A stretch of DNA of 64,000 nt from an uncultured Lachnospiraceae bacterium (GTDB lineage Bacteria; Bacillota; Clostridia; Lachnospirales; Lachnospiraceae), in NCBI GenBank assembly GCA_910588285.1, contig CAJUQB010000001.1, positions 1 to 64,000 of the forward strand, read 5' to 3'. Shown here piece by piece: positions 25,802 to 34,431 of this stretch (positions are counted from its first letter, which is position 1; each line of letters begins with the position of its first letter). The translations under genes and the position numbers were made by a program. The notes beneath the pieces are model-generated. The model worked only from the letters and a program-made list of their open reading frames with translations, was not told where the DNA came from and did no database searches.

Positions 25802-25953
25802 AAGGTGTTTATAGACAAGCCGTCATCACTATATACGGCAATCGTAATTTGGCGTTCCTTCGAAATATGAGCTGAATCCGCCCAATCAGCATTATAAAAG
25901 AATGCTCCCACTAAAATAAGACATAAGGTGATTCCTGCGATTAATTTTTTCAT
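25798..25953 (-). CDS. 51-aa secreted peptide, candidate signalling pro-peptide
   Basis: ATG at 25951-25953 (complement) lies behind AAGGAGG. MKKLIAGITLCLILVGAFFY is a signal-peptide-like segment. The mature part has about 30 polar residues, ending YSDDGLSINTF. The stop overlaps the end of the regulator gene by four bases. Layout and size fit a Phr/SHP-like precursor for the neighbouring regulator; the C-terminal residues would be the likely signal. No known family is recognised. Confidence 0.65.
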   Translation of the reverse strand: MKKLIAGITLCLILVGAFFYNADWADSAHISKERQITIAVYSDDGLSINTF

Positions 25954-26004
25954 TAGTTTATTCCTCCTTAAAAAAAATGGTGAATTCAAAATATCACAGT
26001 TTTT

Positions 26005-26065
26005 AAAGAAAGCTTATACCAAAACAAGAAGTAAATTTGTTCCGGTTTTGGTATAAGTTTTCTTT
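26005..26065. promoter_or_regulatory. 21-bp inverted repeat between divergent peptide and RiPP genes (putative operator)
   Basis: The left arm at 26005-26025 and the right arm at 26045-26065 match at 20 of 21 positions, separated by 19 bp. Each arm contains CTTATACCAAAAC or its complement. The right arm ends 11 bp before the -10 of the RiPP promoter; the left arm ends 9 bp before a possible -10 (GATATT, 25990-25995) of the minus-strand peptide gene. Neither promoter has a good -35, as expected for activator-dependent promoters. Confidence 0.72.
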
Positions 26066-26076
26066 TGGAAATGTGG

Positions 26077-26082
26077 TATAAT
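26077..26082 (+). promoter_or_regulatory. -10 element of the RiPP operon
   Basis: A perfect TATAAT lies about 100 bp before the precursor start. No consensus -35 is present; the operator arm takes its place. Confidence 0.55.
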
Positions 26083-26182
26083 ATATCTACCGGAACGTTA
26101 CTGCAGGACAGGAAGGAAGTTACTTATAATAGAATCAAAAAATTGTCATTGATTTTAAAAGATAAGGGAGGGGGTGACAATT

Positions 26183-26263
26183 ATGAAACTCATCAAAGAT
26201 AAGGAGATTGAAGTATGTGGCGGTGTTAACATGAACTGTGGCAATAATTGCCAGATCAACTAA
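26183..26263 (+). CDS. 26-aa RiPP precursor peptide
   Basis: ATG 26183 lies behind GGGAGGGGGTGA. Leader MKLIKDKEIEV is followed by CGGVNMNCGNNCQIN. It has three Cys (12, 19, 23) and several Asn. A Gly-Gly at 13-14 could mark leader cleavage, but the exporter lacks a C39 peptidase domain. It sits immediately upstream of a terminator and a radical SAM/SPASM enzyme, the classic layout of a ranthipeptide/sactipeptide-type pathway. Thioether or carbon-carbon crosslinks on Cys or Asn are possible. Confidence 0.78.
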   Translation: MKLIKDKEIEVCGGVNMNCGNNCQIN

Positions 26264-26273
26264 TTGAAAATGA

Positions 26274-26316
26274 GTAAAAGCACAGCGAAAGGGATGTATT
26301 TTCTCTGTGCTTTTAC
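26274..26316 (+). terminator. Terminator/attenuator between precursor and radical SAM gene
   Basis: GTAAAAGCACAG (26274-26285) pairs with CTGTGCTTTTAC (26305-26316). It would make the precursor mRNA more abundant than the enzyme mRNA, as is usual for RiPPs. Confidence 0.75.
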
Positions 26317-26417
26317 CTTTTAAATTTGTATTTATCACAAAAATTTATGCTTTGTAAAAATTGTTCTGCACTATTATGTAAAACTAAACCAATTTTAGAT
26401 ATAAGGGGTGACAAGAT

Positions 26418-27683
26418 ATGTATATTGTTCCTGCATATATTTCTATAGAAAAAGACGAAATCGGAAATTTGTGTCTTTTTTCAACTCTGGAGGGGACAGA
26501 AATTGCACTTGAGGAAGCAAAATATATCACTGAATTCTGGACGATTTATAATAACGGCACGGAAAAGATCGACACGGAGTTAACCAGATTCCTTCATAAA
26601 TATAATATGTTAATTGAAAAAGATAAACTGTCTGATACCGTAAAATCTGTGATTGAAGAGGTTGAGTCTGGTTTTTTCAAAGTTACTATTATGCCAACGG
26701 AACAATGTAATTTCCGCTGTACCTATTGCTATGAGCAGTTTAAATATGGCATAATTGATGATTGTGTAGTAAATCGCATTATGGAGTTCATAAAACATAA
26801 GCTGAAATACGAAAATCATACTGAGTTCAAGCTAGAGTGGTTTGGCGGCGAACCCACGCTAAGCCGCCAAGGTCTTATCCCTTCAGTAACCAGTTCTATG
26901 AAATCACTCTGTGAGCATAGCTCTATTAAGTTTACTTCCTCAATAACGACGAATGGTTATTTGCTGTCACGTTCTCTTTTCCTCGACTACTTGCATTCTG
27001 GGATAACGAACTTTCAAATTACGATTGACGGACTAAGACATGATCTCACACGTATCGCCTGTGATGGAAGTGGCACCTTTTCTACCATTATTAATAATAT
27101 CAAGGATATTCACGATCTTTCTAATGACTATAAATATAATGTCACACTTCGTTATAATGTCCTTCCAGAAAATCAAGATACTTCTTGGTACGATTATCTT
27201 GGGAATTTGGTAAAAGATGATGATCGTTTTGGTATACTAATTAGGCCTGTTTCGGATCTGGGAGGTGAAAAGGTCAAATATCTGGAACGATATTCTGCAA
27301 AAGATTGGAAGGAACTGCTTAATTTTCATATCCAAAAGGCATTAGCTGCCGGTTTGAAGGTTGTTAATTTGTCAGAAAAACGTCCATTTGCCAAAGCGTG
27401 CTTTGCTTCCTTTAAAGATTCTTATATATTCCGAGCCAATGGCGATGTAGTAAAATGCAGTAGTCATATAGATGATGATAGAAACATCATTGGGATTGTG
27501 GATCCTCAAAAAGGCGTTATCATTAATGAACAGAAAAACGCAATTTGGTCGTCCTTCCTTCCTGGGAAAGAATGTTATGATTGCTCTGATTTAGGATCAT
27601 GCTTAAACAAAAACTGTCCATATTTGCGTTTGGAACATAATGCCTGCATTTATTGTGAAAAGGCGCAGGTTTATTGTCAATAA
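26418..27683 (+). CDS. Radical SAM/SPASM peptide maturase
   Basis: 421 aa behind AAGGGGTGACA. The N-terminal 85 residues may bind the leader. The radical SAM cluster is C97-x3-C101-x2-C104 (EQCNFRCTYCYEQ), followed by a GGEPTLS motif. The C-terminal SPASM/auxiliary cluster region has at least eight Cys between CFASF and the end (KCSSHID, ECYDCSDLGSC, KNCPYL, ACIYCEKAQVYC). It should install a radical-derived crosslink in the adjacent precursor. The gene is distinctly AT-richer than the regulator, consistent with horizontal acquisition. Confidence 0.92.
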   Translation: MYIVPAYISIEKDEIGNLCLFSTLEGTEIALEEAKYITEFWTIYNNGTEKIDTELTRFLHKYNMLIEKDKLSDTVKSVIEEVESGFFKVTIMPTEQCNFRCTYCYEQFKYGIIDDCVVNRIMEFIKHKLKYENHTEFKLEWFGGEPTLSRQGLIPSVTSSMKSLCEHSSIKFTSSITTNGYLLSRSLFLDYLHSGITNFQITIDGLRHDLTRIACDGSGTFSTIINNIKDIHDLSNDYKYNVTLRYNVLPENQDTSWYDYLGNLVKDDDRFGILIRPVSDLGGEKVKYLERYSAKDWKELLNFHIQKALAAGLKVVNLSEKRPFAKACFASFKDSYIFRANGDVVKCSSHIDDDRNIIGIVDPQKGVIINEQKNAIWSSFLPGKECYDCSDLGSCLNKNCPYLRLEHNACIYCEKAQVYCQ

Positions 27684-27708
27684 GTTATTTGTTGGAGGAA
27701 TCAATATT

Positions 27709-29316
27709 ATGCAATACTATATTCGGAAAAGCTGGAAAATAAATGTAGTAGCTGTAATACTAATTGTTCTTTCGGCTGCTCTTCAGGTTTCGGCATCTAT
27801 CTTCAATATGCGGGTTGTTGATGCCGCGGTAGCCAAAGATATCCATGGAATTGTTGTGGCCACCATTCGGCTAATTTGTCTATGGATAGTTATTATGTTT
27901 GTCATATATTCTCGCAATATAGTCCGGGCTAAGGCCATGAAAATTATGCATAACCAAATCCGCTCTGATCTAACCAAAGGGATCTCACGGTTATCGCCAC
28001 AGCAGTTCCGTAACAATAAAGCAGGATCTTATCTTTCATGGTATACCAATGATATCCAACAGCTGGACACCAGCTGCTTCGTTGTTTTTTATAATCTGAT
28101 TGCACAAACAGCTGTTGTAATTGCAACGGTAGCCATATTAATCTACCTGAATATAACTCTTACATTTGTTTGCATTGCGGGATCAATAGTTCTTTTATTC
28201 CTCCCAAAGCTTTTCGAAAAGAAAGCCAATCAGGCCGGAGAAGAACTTTCCTTTGCACAGGAAGATTATGTTAAACAGCTAAAGAGTCATTTGGACGGCT
28301 TCTATATCTTGAAAATATTTGACCGTATTCCATATTTTACACACCTTATGGAGAAATCCAGTGAAGCGGTAGAGCGAAAAAAATATCAATATATAAAATT
28401 TTCTGGAAAAATGGAAGTAATATTTAATTTGCTAAGTACAATATTCCAGTTGGGTATCTTCTTTATAACCGCGTTATTTGCCCTTTGGCAATGGGTTCCC
28501 TTTGGCGCCATTGTATCCATTGGAAATCTGGCTGGCCATCTTAGTGGTGCACTTGAAACAATCACGAATGCATCAGTATCCTTTGCTATGGGAACGCCAA
28601 TCTGGAAGAAATTTGATGAAGCTAAAACCTCTGATGGCCAGACGGAAGGGACGAAGAACCTTGTATTCACCAATGACATAATTTTTCAGGATGTGGGGTT
28701 TAGTTATGGGGATAAACAGATATTGGAACATACGGATTTATTATTTCAAAAAGGGGGAAAATATGCATTGATTGGTCCCAGCGGATGCGGGAAGACTACT
28801 GTTCTAAAGCTGCTTATGCGCTATCTTGATGAGCATACAGGCAGGATTCTGATTGATGGTGAGGAAATACAGAATTATACTCTTTCCTCTCTTTACCAAC
28901 AGATTTCTTACATTGATCAGGAAGTGTATTTGTTCGACACGACAATTCGTCAGAATATCACTTTGGGAGATTCTTTTTCTGACGGTCAGTTGGCAACAGT
29001 AATTCGGGACAGTGCGCTGGAACACGATTTGGAAAAAATGCCGGAAGGTCTGGATACACAAGTTGGAGAGAATGGCAATCGACTCTCTGGCGGTCAAAAA
29101 CAGCGAATCGCAATCGCTCGCGCACTTTTACATGGACAGAAAATCCTGTTGATGGATGAAGGTACATCCGCGTTGGATAAGAAAAATGCATTTAAAGTAG
29201 AAGAAAAACTACTTTCGAATCCCAATGTAACCGTTATTTTAGTCAGCCATCACTTAGATGATCATTTTATTGATAAATTCAACAGGATTTATCATCCTGG
29301 TCATTCCGAAGAATAG
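27709..29316 (+). CDS. ABC exporter (fused membrane and ATPase domains) of the RiPP operon
   Basis: 535 aa from ATG 27709 behind GGAGG. The first 310 residues carry about six membrane helices of the exporter type. The ATPase has Walker A GPSGCGKT, signature LSGGQKQRIAIARALL and Walker B ILLMDEGTSALD. There is no N-terminal C39 peptidase, so leader removal must occur elsewhere. It probably exports the modified peptide and may give self-immunity. Confidence 0.9.
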   Translation: MQYYIRKSWKINVVAVILIVLSAALQVSASIFNMRVVDAAVAKDIHGIVVATIRLICLWIVIMFVIYSRNIVRAKAMKIMHNQIRSDLTKGISRLSPQQFRNNKAGSYLSWYTNDIQQLDTSCFVVFYNLIAQTAVVIATVAILIYLNITLTFVCIAGSIVLLFLPKLFEKKANQAGEELSFAQEDYVKQLKSHLDGFYILKIFDRIPYFTHLMEKSSEAVERKKYQYIKFSGKMEVIFNLLSTIFQLGIFFITALFALWQWVPFGAIVSIGNLAGHLSGALETITNASVSFAMGTPIWKKFDEAKTSDGQTEGTKNLVFTNDIIFQDVGFSYGDKQILEHTDLLFQKGGKYALIGPSGCGKTTVLKLLMRYLDEHTGRILIDGEEIQNYTLSSLYQQISYIDQEVYLFDTTIRQNITLGDSFSDGQLATVIRDSALEHDLEKMPEGLDTQVGENGNRLSGGQKQRIAIARALLHGQKILLMDEGTSALDKKNAFKVEEKLLSNPNVTVILVSHHLDDHFIDKFNRIYHPGHSEE

Positions 29317-29422
29317 TAATGAATTTTTGCTATTGAAGTTTTCCTTCCAAATAATATAAAGGATATAATAGATAAAAGATATTCCTATTTTCTTCAAAGG
29401 GGCCGCTCTTTGAATTTATTTT

Positions 29423-29464
29423 GAGGAGAGATTGTACGAACATGAATGCAGACAGTCTCTCCTC
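29423..29464 (+). terminator. Hairpin after the first RiPP operon
   Basis: GAGGAGAGATTGT (29423-29435) pairs with ACAGTCTCTCCTC (29452-29464) through 13 bp with one G-U pair. The following tract is only weakly T-rich (CTTAGATTA). The 283-bp gap 29317-29599 otherwise holds a TATAAT near 29475 and a 31-codon frame at 29485 without a ribosome-binding site. Confidence 0.5.
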
Positions 29465-29599
29465 TTAGATTACTTATAATATAAATGAGTGTGCGTCCAA
29501 CAAAGGGTGTATGGCGGTGGATTAGCATGACTGGCAAGGAGCCCTTTCACCCACGCAAAAAATATGCGAATCATTTTTGAGAACAGGGGAGGAAAAAAT

Positions 29600-30382
29600 A
29601 TGGTTGAGAAAAAGCTCTATGTAAATCCAACGCTTTATATTACGGAGAGCAAGGATTGGACATATTTTACGGTAGACAAGAACATATATAAGGTAAAGCT
29701 GTCAGAACAGGAACTGAAAGATATTTATGAGACAATTCAAAAAATCAATCAGGAGCATACGCGAAAGGCTTGTGAGGAGGAACGCCTGAAAAAAGCTTTT
29801 CGGATGTTGGAGGCGCTTGGGTGTGTGATGGAACGTACAGATGAGAAAAAGCGGGATGAGACGCTTCTCATCTGCAGTGTGAAGCATATAGCCAATATAG
29901 AGGCTCTGAATCAATATTGCAGGAATGAATGTCTTCGGTTTTCAGAGACAGAGGAAGGACTGTTTGCTTATTTGACTGACAAGGAAGTGGTTTTGTCGAA
30001 ACGCGAATTGCATACCGGGAATTTTCGCAGACCGAATGAGAAGATGCAGGAATTGTTTGTCCAGACAGTTTTAAAAAATGAACAGGAAATTTTAGATGCT
30101 ATGGCGGAGCATAATTGCCTGGCAATTTCCCTTTTTCGTTATTCCAGCGGGGTGCGGATCTTAGAAGAAGAGATAAGTGGGAAGGATGAGGTGTCAAGCT
30201 ATCTGCCTTTTCAGCCATGGAATACCAGTATCATCATAGATGGAGAGAGCAGCTATCCGCTGATGCTTGTAAAATGTGTGATCGATCATCTGCCCTTTGA
30301 GGCAGCCGGAATGGATACCAATAATGCGCTGTATCAAATCTATTTGGAGCATAAGAGCATGAAGGGGGAAGGTTATGTATGA
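29600..30382 (+). CDS. Unknown protein of the YcaO cassette (possible cyclodehydratase partner)
   Basis: 260 aa from ATG 29600 behind GGGGAGG. It begins VEKKLYVNPTLYITESKDW and is soluble with mixed alpha/beta composition. No confident family is recognised. In azoline-forming pathways YcaO needs a partner that binds the leader peptide (E1-like or RRE domain), and this gene, overlapping YcaO by eight bases, is in the right place. That role is inferred from context. Confidence 0.6.
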   Translation: MVEKKLYVNPTLYITESKDWTYFTVDKNIYKVKLSEQELKDIYETIQKINQEHTRKACEEERLKKAFRMLEALGCVMERTDEKKRDETLLICSVKHIANIEALNQYCRNECLRFSETEEGLFAYLTDKEVVLSKRELHTGNFRRPNEKMQELFVQTVLKNEQEILDAMAEHNCLAISLFRYSSGVRILEEEISGKDEVSSYLPFQPWNTSIIIDGESSYPLMLVKCVIDHLPFEAAGMDTNNALYQIYLEHKSMKGEGYV

Positions 30383-31544
30383 TATTGCAGTTCAGAGCTG
30401 GTTAAAGAAATATTTGATGGAAAAAAAAGAAACGGATTTTTATGAGGTCCGATATTTCAGATCCCATGGACTGATTAATAGACAGGATACAAATATTGCA
30501 GGATATCATTTGACGGGCGGGGAGTTTGATTGTGAGAATGAATTGAAAGCCATATATGAATATATTGAGAGGCTTGCCTGCCGAAAGGTGCCGGATGAAG
30601 AAATCAGAATGGCAGATCCCAGGGATGCAAAAATACTTTCTTTTGAGGAATTGGGATTTGCCTGGACAGGGAGCAGCTTTGAGCCGTTAAAAGAGCAGAT
30701 TCGCTATGTGGAAGGAATCGGACTGAAACATAATACGAAATATTTGGTTCCTTCTGTCTTTGCGTACTATTTGGATAATTCCTTTGACGAGTGGAAGCTG
30801 TTTGCCGGAAACTCAAACGGAAATGCCCTGGGTCAGGGAATGGAGGACGCACTGGAGCGCGCTGTCCTGGAATTTGTGGAACGCGACAAATTCATTAAGT
30901 ATTGGTATCAAAGGGATGGGCAGCTTCTGAAAATACCGGAAGAAATAATGGATACTGCAATGAAAAGGAAAATGGCATATTTCCGCAGCAGAGGTTATCA
31001 GACAGATTTTTTTTGTATCAGGAATAAGCCGGAGGAAATCTTTGCGGTCTGGTGTCTCTTAAGAAGCTTTGACCGAGGCAATCCCATGTTTTCTTTGACA
31101 TCCCTGGGAGCAGATATGAATTTGATTCGGGCTATGGAGAAGGCCCATGAAGAAGTCAGCGGAATGTATTTTTCCAGACTGCGGAACGGTGAGGCAATTT
31201 ATGAGGGCCATAAAGAAGCGGGAGACCCGAAGCAGTTTCGTATGGAGGATAGTTTGGCATATTACTTTTCCTATGAGCGGGAAGCGGAGTTTCATCAGCT
31301 TTTGGAAGGGGTAGAAACATGGGAGCCTCCTTCCTGGGGACAGCAGGGACAGAGCGCTTTGCTGGAAACAGCATTGAATGTGTACGAAGATGTTCTTTGT
31401 ATTCCTATAAAGGGTTCAATATTAACGGATTTGGGCCTGCAGGAAGTGAAAGCTGTGGGACTTGGGGGAAACAATATGTATTTCGGCAATCACAAGCAAA
31501 TGACAGCCCAGGGAAGAATTCCGGGGCCTTGCCCATTTGCATAA
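30375..31544 (+). CDS. YcaO-domain cyclodehydratase
   Basis: 389 aa from ATG 30375. The ATP-binding YcaO signature is clear at residues 147-171: S-N-G-N-A-L-G, then EDALERAVLEFVERD. The C-terminus GRIPGPCPFA is Pro-rich, like the functional C-termini of azoline-forming YcaO enzymes. The expected reaction is ATP-dependent backbone activation to make thiazoline/oxazoline, or a thioamide with a TfuA partner, which is not seen here. Coupled to the upstream gene by overlap. Confidence 0.88.
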   Translation: MYDIAVQSWLKKYLMEKKETDFYEVRYFRSHGLINRQDTNIAGYHLTGGEFDCENELKAIYEYIERLACRKVPDEEIRMADPRDAKILSFEELGFAWTGSSFEPLKEQIRYVEGIGLKHNTKYLVPSVFAYYLDNSFDEWKLFAGNSNGNALGQGMEDALERAVLEFVERDKFIKYWYQRDGQLLKIPEEIMDTAMKRKMAYFRSRGYQTDFFCIRNKPEEIFAVWCLLRSFDRGNPMFSLTSLGADMNLIRAMEKAHEEVSGMYFSRLRNGEAIYEGHKEAGDPKQFRMEDSLAYYFSYEREAEFHQLLEGVETWEPPSWGQQGQSALLETALNVYEDVLCIPIKGSILTDLGLQEVKAVGLGGNNMYFGNHKQMTAQGRIPGPCPFA

Positions 31545-31558
31545 AAGGGGGGATTTTT

Positions 31559-32661
31559 ATCAGATATACAATAGATGATTTTTATGCAGATTTGAGTTTT
31601 AGCTCCGGGCGCAAGGATATGATTCAGAAAAAGGAAGAACATGTTCCTATGGGTACGCCTTATGAGCGTGCGATCCGGTATCGGGAGTATGAAGAACAGC
31701 TCCTACGTCTGAACACCGTGTTGCGAGTTGACCATCATATGCGGACGCCCTATTCGATTCATATGTCTTATCCAACGGCAAGGTCTTTGTATACCCTCCG
31801 GGTATATGTAATTCGGCAGGGGCTTTTGCTTTCCAAGGATTTTTTTGGAGAACATATGATTTTCAAAATGAATTCCAGGATACAGGAGGAGACAGGGGCC
31901 AGGGACGGTGATATTATCATAGAGGCATTGCCATTTACAGACAGTCATTATCCCAGCATCTATAAAACACTTCAAAACCTGGAAATTGGGCATTTGCTGT
32001 ATAATATCGGTATTGTGGCTAAGCTTTATGAGAGCAGCTATTCTGTGGATAACAGGCATTCTGGTTTTGTGCTGCTGCGGCAGGAGAAAAAGGAAAAGGA
32101 TCACACCAACGATCCGGGAAAGCTGGAGAAATTCTGGAGGCAGGCGGAGGTAAGAAGCAGCGGGAAATATTATGGGGGACTGATGAATTTTGACGCGGAT
32201 CATGAGACGTACCGTTATATCCCAAAAGGACCAGAAGGAATAGCTGCTGTCTCTTTTGGGTGTATCCCGCCGGACACAGTGAAGACGCTGCTGTTCGTCA
32301 ACAATGGCCAGGCATATGTAAATGAAGCATATCAACTCACCTGCAGTTATCATGAGCTGACCCAAGAGTATTCCTATGTTAATTTTCGGACCCAGTCCCA
32401 AATATATTTGATTCTTTGCAAAGCACCAGTCAATTGTGATAATTACACAGAAGTGATACAATATATGGGGCTGCTGGCCCAGGAAATCTGCATAGAAAAT
32501 GCAGGGCCCAGGTGTATAACAGGCCTGTCAAGCAGGTGATGCAGACCTTCTGGAGGCCGATTTTGCAGCAAAATATTGCACTTGGGGAGTACATTCCCTT
32601 CTATGGTGTTCTTACGGGAAAGGATTCTGTCCCATGTGCGTGTTATAAAAGGGTTGTTTAA
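31559..32661 (+). pseudogene. SagB-like nitroreductase/dehydrogenase gene, non-ATG start and probable frameshift
   Basis: A strong AAAAGGGGGG (31543-31552) lies six bases before ATC 31559; no ATG, GTG or TTG occurs at that point. The frame runs to a TGA at 32537-32539. It has the flavin-reductase-like pattern SYPTARSLYTLRVYVI and LLYNIGIVAKLYESSY. A coherent continuation lies in the -1 frame from about 32505 to 32661 (AQVYNRPVKQVMQTFW, then EYIPFYGVLTGKDS), which resembles the C-terminal strand of nitroreductases. In azole pathways SagB oxidises azolines to azoles. The gene may be decaying, or may use recoding. Confidence 0.58.
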
Positions 32662-32675
32662 GGAGGAATGAAGCA

Positions 32676-34226
32676 ATGAAACAAACAATGAAACAATACC
32701 GACAAGGCAAACTGTGGAGACGGGCCGTATTTTTGACCATACTGGCTGCACTGGAGACGCCTTATAATACCGGAACCTATGCGCTGTTTTTCTGGCTGAT
32801 GGAGACCGGCAGGCTGGATTATCTGTTCATTTATGTGCCAGCCTATATTGCTGGGTATGGCTTGATATTTGTGCTGGGAAAGCTTAAAGTGAAAGCTGTG
32901 AACCGATATCAGGCCCAGGCGCTTACGGAGATTAAGCTGGATTGTGTCAAAGACGCAATTTGCACAGGGAAGGATACGGCGGAGGTACTCTCATTCCTGG
33001 ATAATGATTTGAAGCTGGTGATGGATTCCTATTTCGGCAATATTCTTAATATCATTGGCAAGGTTTCCCTGATTGTATTCACACTTTGCCTGACTCTTAC
33101 AAGCAACTGGATCTTTGCACTTATTTATCTGGTGCTGGGGGCAATTCCCTTGAAGCTATCCGGATTCTTATCCAAGAAGGTGGAGGAAAAGACCAAGAAG
33201 TACAGCAGAAGCGTACAGGAGACCACTGGGCTTGTGAAGGATGTGATCCGCAATAAGAGCACCCTGATGAATTACAATGTGATTGCTGCAGCCATAAAGC
33301 GGACCAAAGAAATGATTTTCCGCAGTGAATCCAGCCTTGCAGACCGGAATGACCGTATGGCAGATGCCAATCTGATTCTGAATTTTGTGTATGCATCCAT
33401 TAATATGCTTCCCATTGCTGTGGGTATTTATATGGGAATTAAGGGTTATATATCCATTTCAGCCTTTGTAGCAGTACAGTATTCCAGCGGCTGGATTGTG
33501 GGCTCCCTGGGGCTGCTTGCCTCTCTGTCGGCCGGAATCAAAGGCACCCGCCCTTTATGTGAGAAAATAGAAGGATTTGTCCAATGGACGCCTGAGGAGC
33601 TTAAGGAATACGAAGATGTGGAGAAGGTAGAATTTCAGCATGTGGACTTTTCCTACACACCGGAAAAAGAGATTTTGCGGGATGTTTCCTTTCAGGCAGA
33701 GCCTGGCCGCAGGGTGCTGATTCAGGGGCCCAGCGGAAGCGGAAAGAGTACGCTGCTTAAGCTGATCAGCGGGGAATTGAAGCCTGTGGCAGGGAAAGTG
33801 CTTTTGAACGGAAAGGAGATGGAACATCGGAAAATCGGGTATGTGACCCAGAGCCCGGCCATGTTTTCCGATACCATTCGTTACAATCTGACGCTGGGCA
33901 GGGATTTCCCGGAGGAAAAATTGCTGGATGCTGTTGGGCGCGCGGGCCTTGGGGAATTTATTGCAGAAAAGGGCCTGGATTACCGATTGGAGGAAGCGGG
34001 GGATAATATTTCCGGCGGGCAGAGACAGAGAATTGAAATTGCCAGAGCGCTGTTGTATGACTGCTCCGTGCTTCTGGTGGATGAGGGAACGTCAGCACTG
34101 GATAAAGAAACTGCTGCAAAGGTCCATGATACCATTTTGAATGTGGGTAAGACCGTCATTGAGGTGGCACATTATATACCGGAGGATGTGAAGGCACAGT
34201 TTGACGTGGTGCTGAATTTGGAGTAA
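32676..34226 (+). CDS. ABC exporter of the YcaO cassette
   Basis: 516 aa from ATG 32676 behind AAGGAGG. It has an N-terminal membrane domain with about six helices. The ATPase has Walker A GPSGSGKST, signature NISGGQRQRIEIARALL and Walker B VLLVDEGTSALD. It likely exports the product of the adjacent maturation genes. It is distinct in sequence from the exporter of the radical SAM operon. Confidence 0.88.
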   Translation: MKQTMKQYRQGKLWRRAVFLTILAALETPYNTGTYALFFWLMETGRLDYLFIYVPAYIAGYGLIFVLGKLKVKAVNRYQAQALTEIKLDCVKDAICTGKDTAEVLSFLDNDLKLVMDSYFGNILNIIGKVSLIVFTLCLTLTSNWIFALIYLVLGAIPLKLSGFLSKKVEEKTKKYSRSVQETTGLVKDVIRNKSTLMNYNVIAAAIKRTKEMIFRSESSLADRNDRMADANLILNFVYASINMLPIAVGIYMGIKGYISISAFVAVQYSSGWIVGSLGLLASLSAGIKGTRPLCEKIEGFVQWTPEELKEYEDVEKVEFQHVDFSYTPEKEILRDVSFQAEPGRRVLIQGPSGSGKSTLLKLISGELKPVAGKVLLNGKEMEHRKIGYVTQSPAMFSDTIRYNLTLGRDFPEEKLLDAVGRAGLGEFIAEKGLDYRLEEAGDNISGGQRQRIEIARALLYDCSVLLVDEGTSALDKETAAKVHDTILNVGKTVIEVAHYIPEDVKAQFDVVLNLE

Positions 34227-34244
34227 TCATCAGGCAGAACCCCA

Positions 34245-34313
34245 CTGCGGCGGGAAGGAATCATGCTGGGAAAGCAGCCCGCCGCAGGCCTCAAAGCCTG
34301 CAAAGCATGATTC
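34245..34313 (+). terminator. Complex terminator region with competing hairpins
   Basis: CTGCGGCGGG (34245-34254) can pair with CCCGCCGCAG (34278-34287). Alternatively GAATCATGCT (34258-34267) pairs with AGCATGATTC (34304-34313), enclosing GCAGGC/GCCTGC. The second is followed by ATTTTTA. The two folds exclude one another or form a pseudoknot. Confidence 0.55.
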
Positions 34314-34431
34314 ATTTTTAGAAAAAAATAGTAGGAAAAAGCCGTCTGATATGGTATGATAATAATAATCTGAGTAACAAGAGGGTTTTATACAGGAATG
34401 ATCATAGATAGACAGAATGGAGGACACAGAT

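Noticed and set aside
26269..26322. 17-codon frame after the RiPP precursor as a second precursor
   Set aside because: It lies inside the terminator hairpin and lacks a ribosome-binding site.
29485..29580. 31-codon frame MSVRPTKGVWRW... as a YcaO precursor
   Set aside because: No ribosome-binding site, the -10-like TATAAT abuts the start, and there is no Cys and little Ser/Thr; kept only as a remote possibility.
32539..32661. 40-codon frame with a C-A-C motif as an azoline precursor peptide
   Set aside because: The upstream sequence in the same frame (AQVYNRPVKQV) reads on smoothly, and it resembles the C-terminus of the dehydrogenase, so a frameshift is more likely. Not fully excluded.
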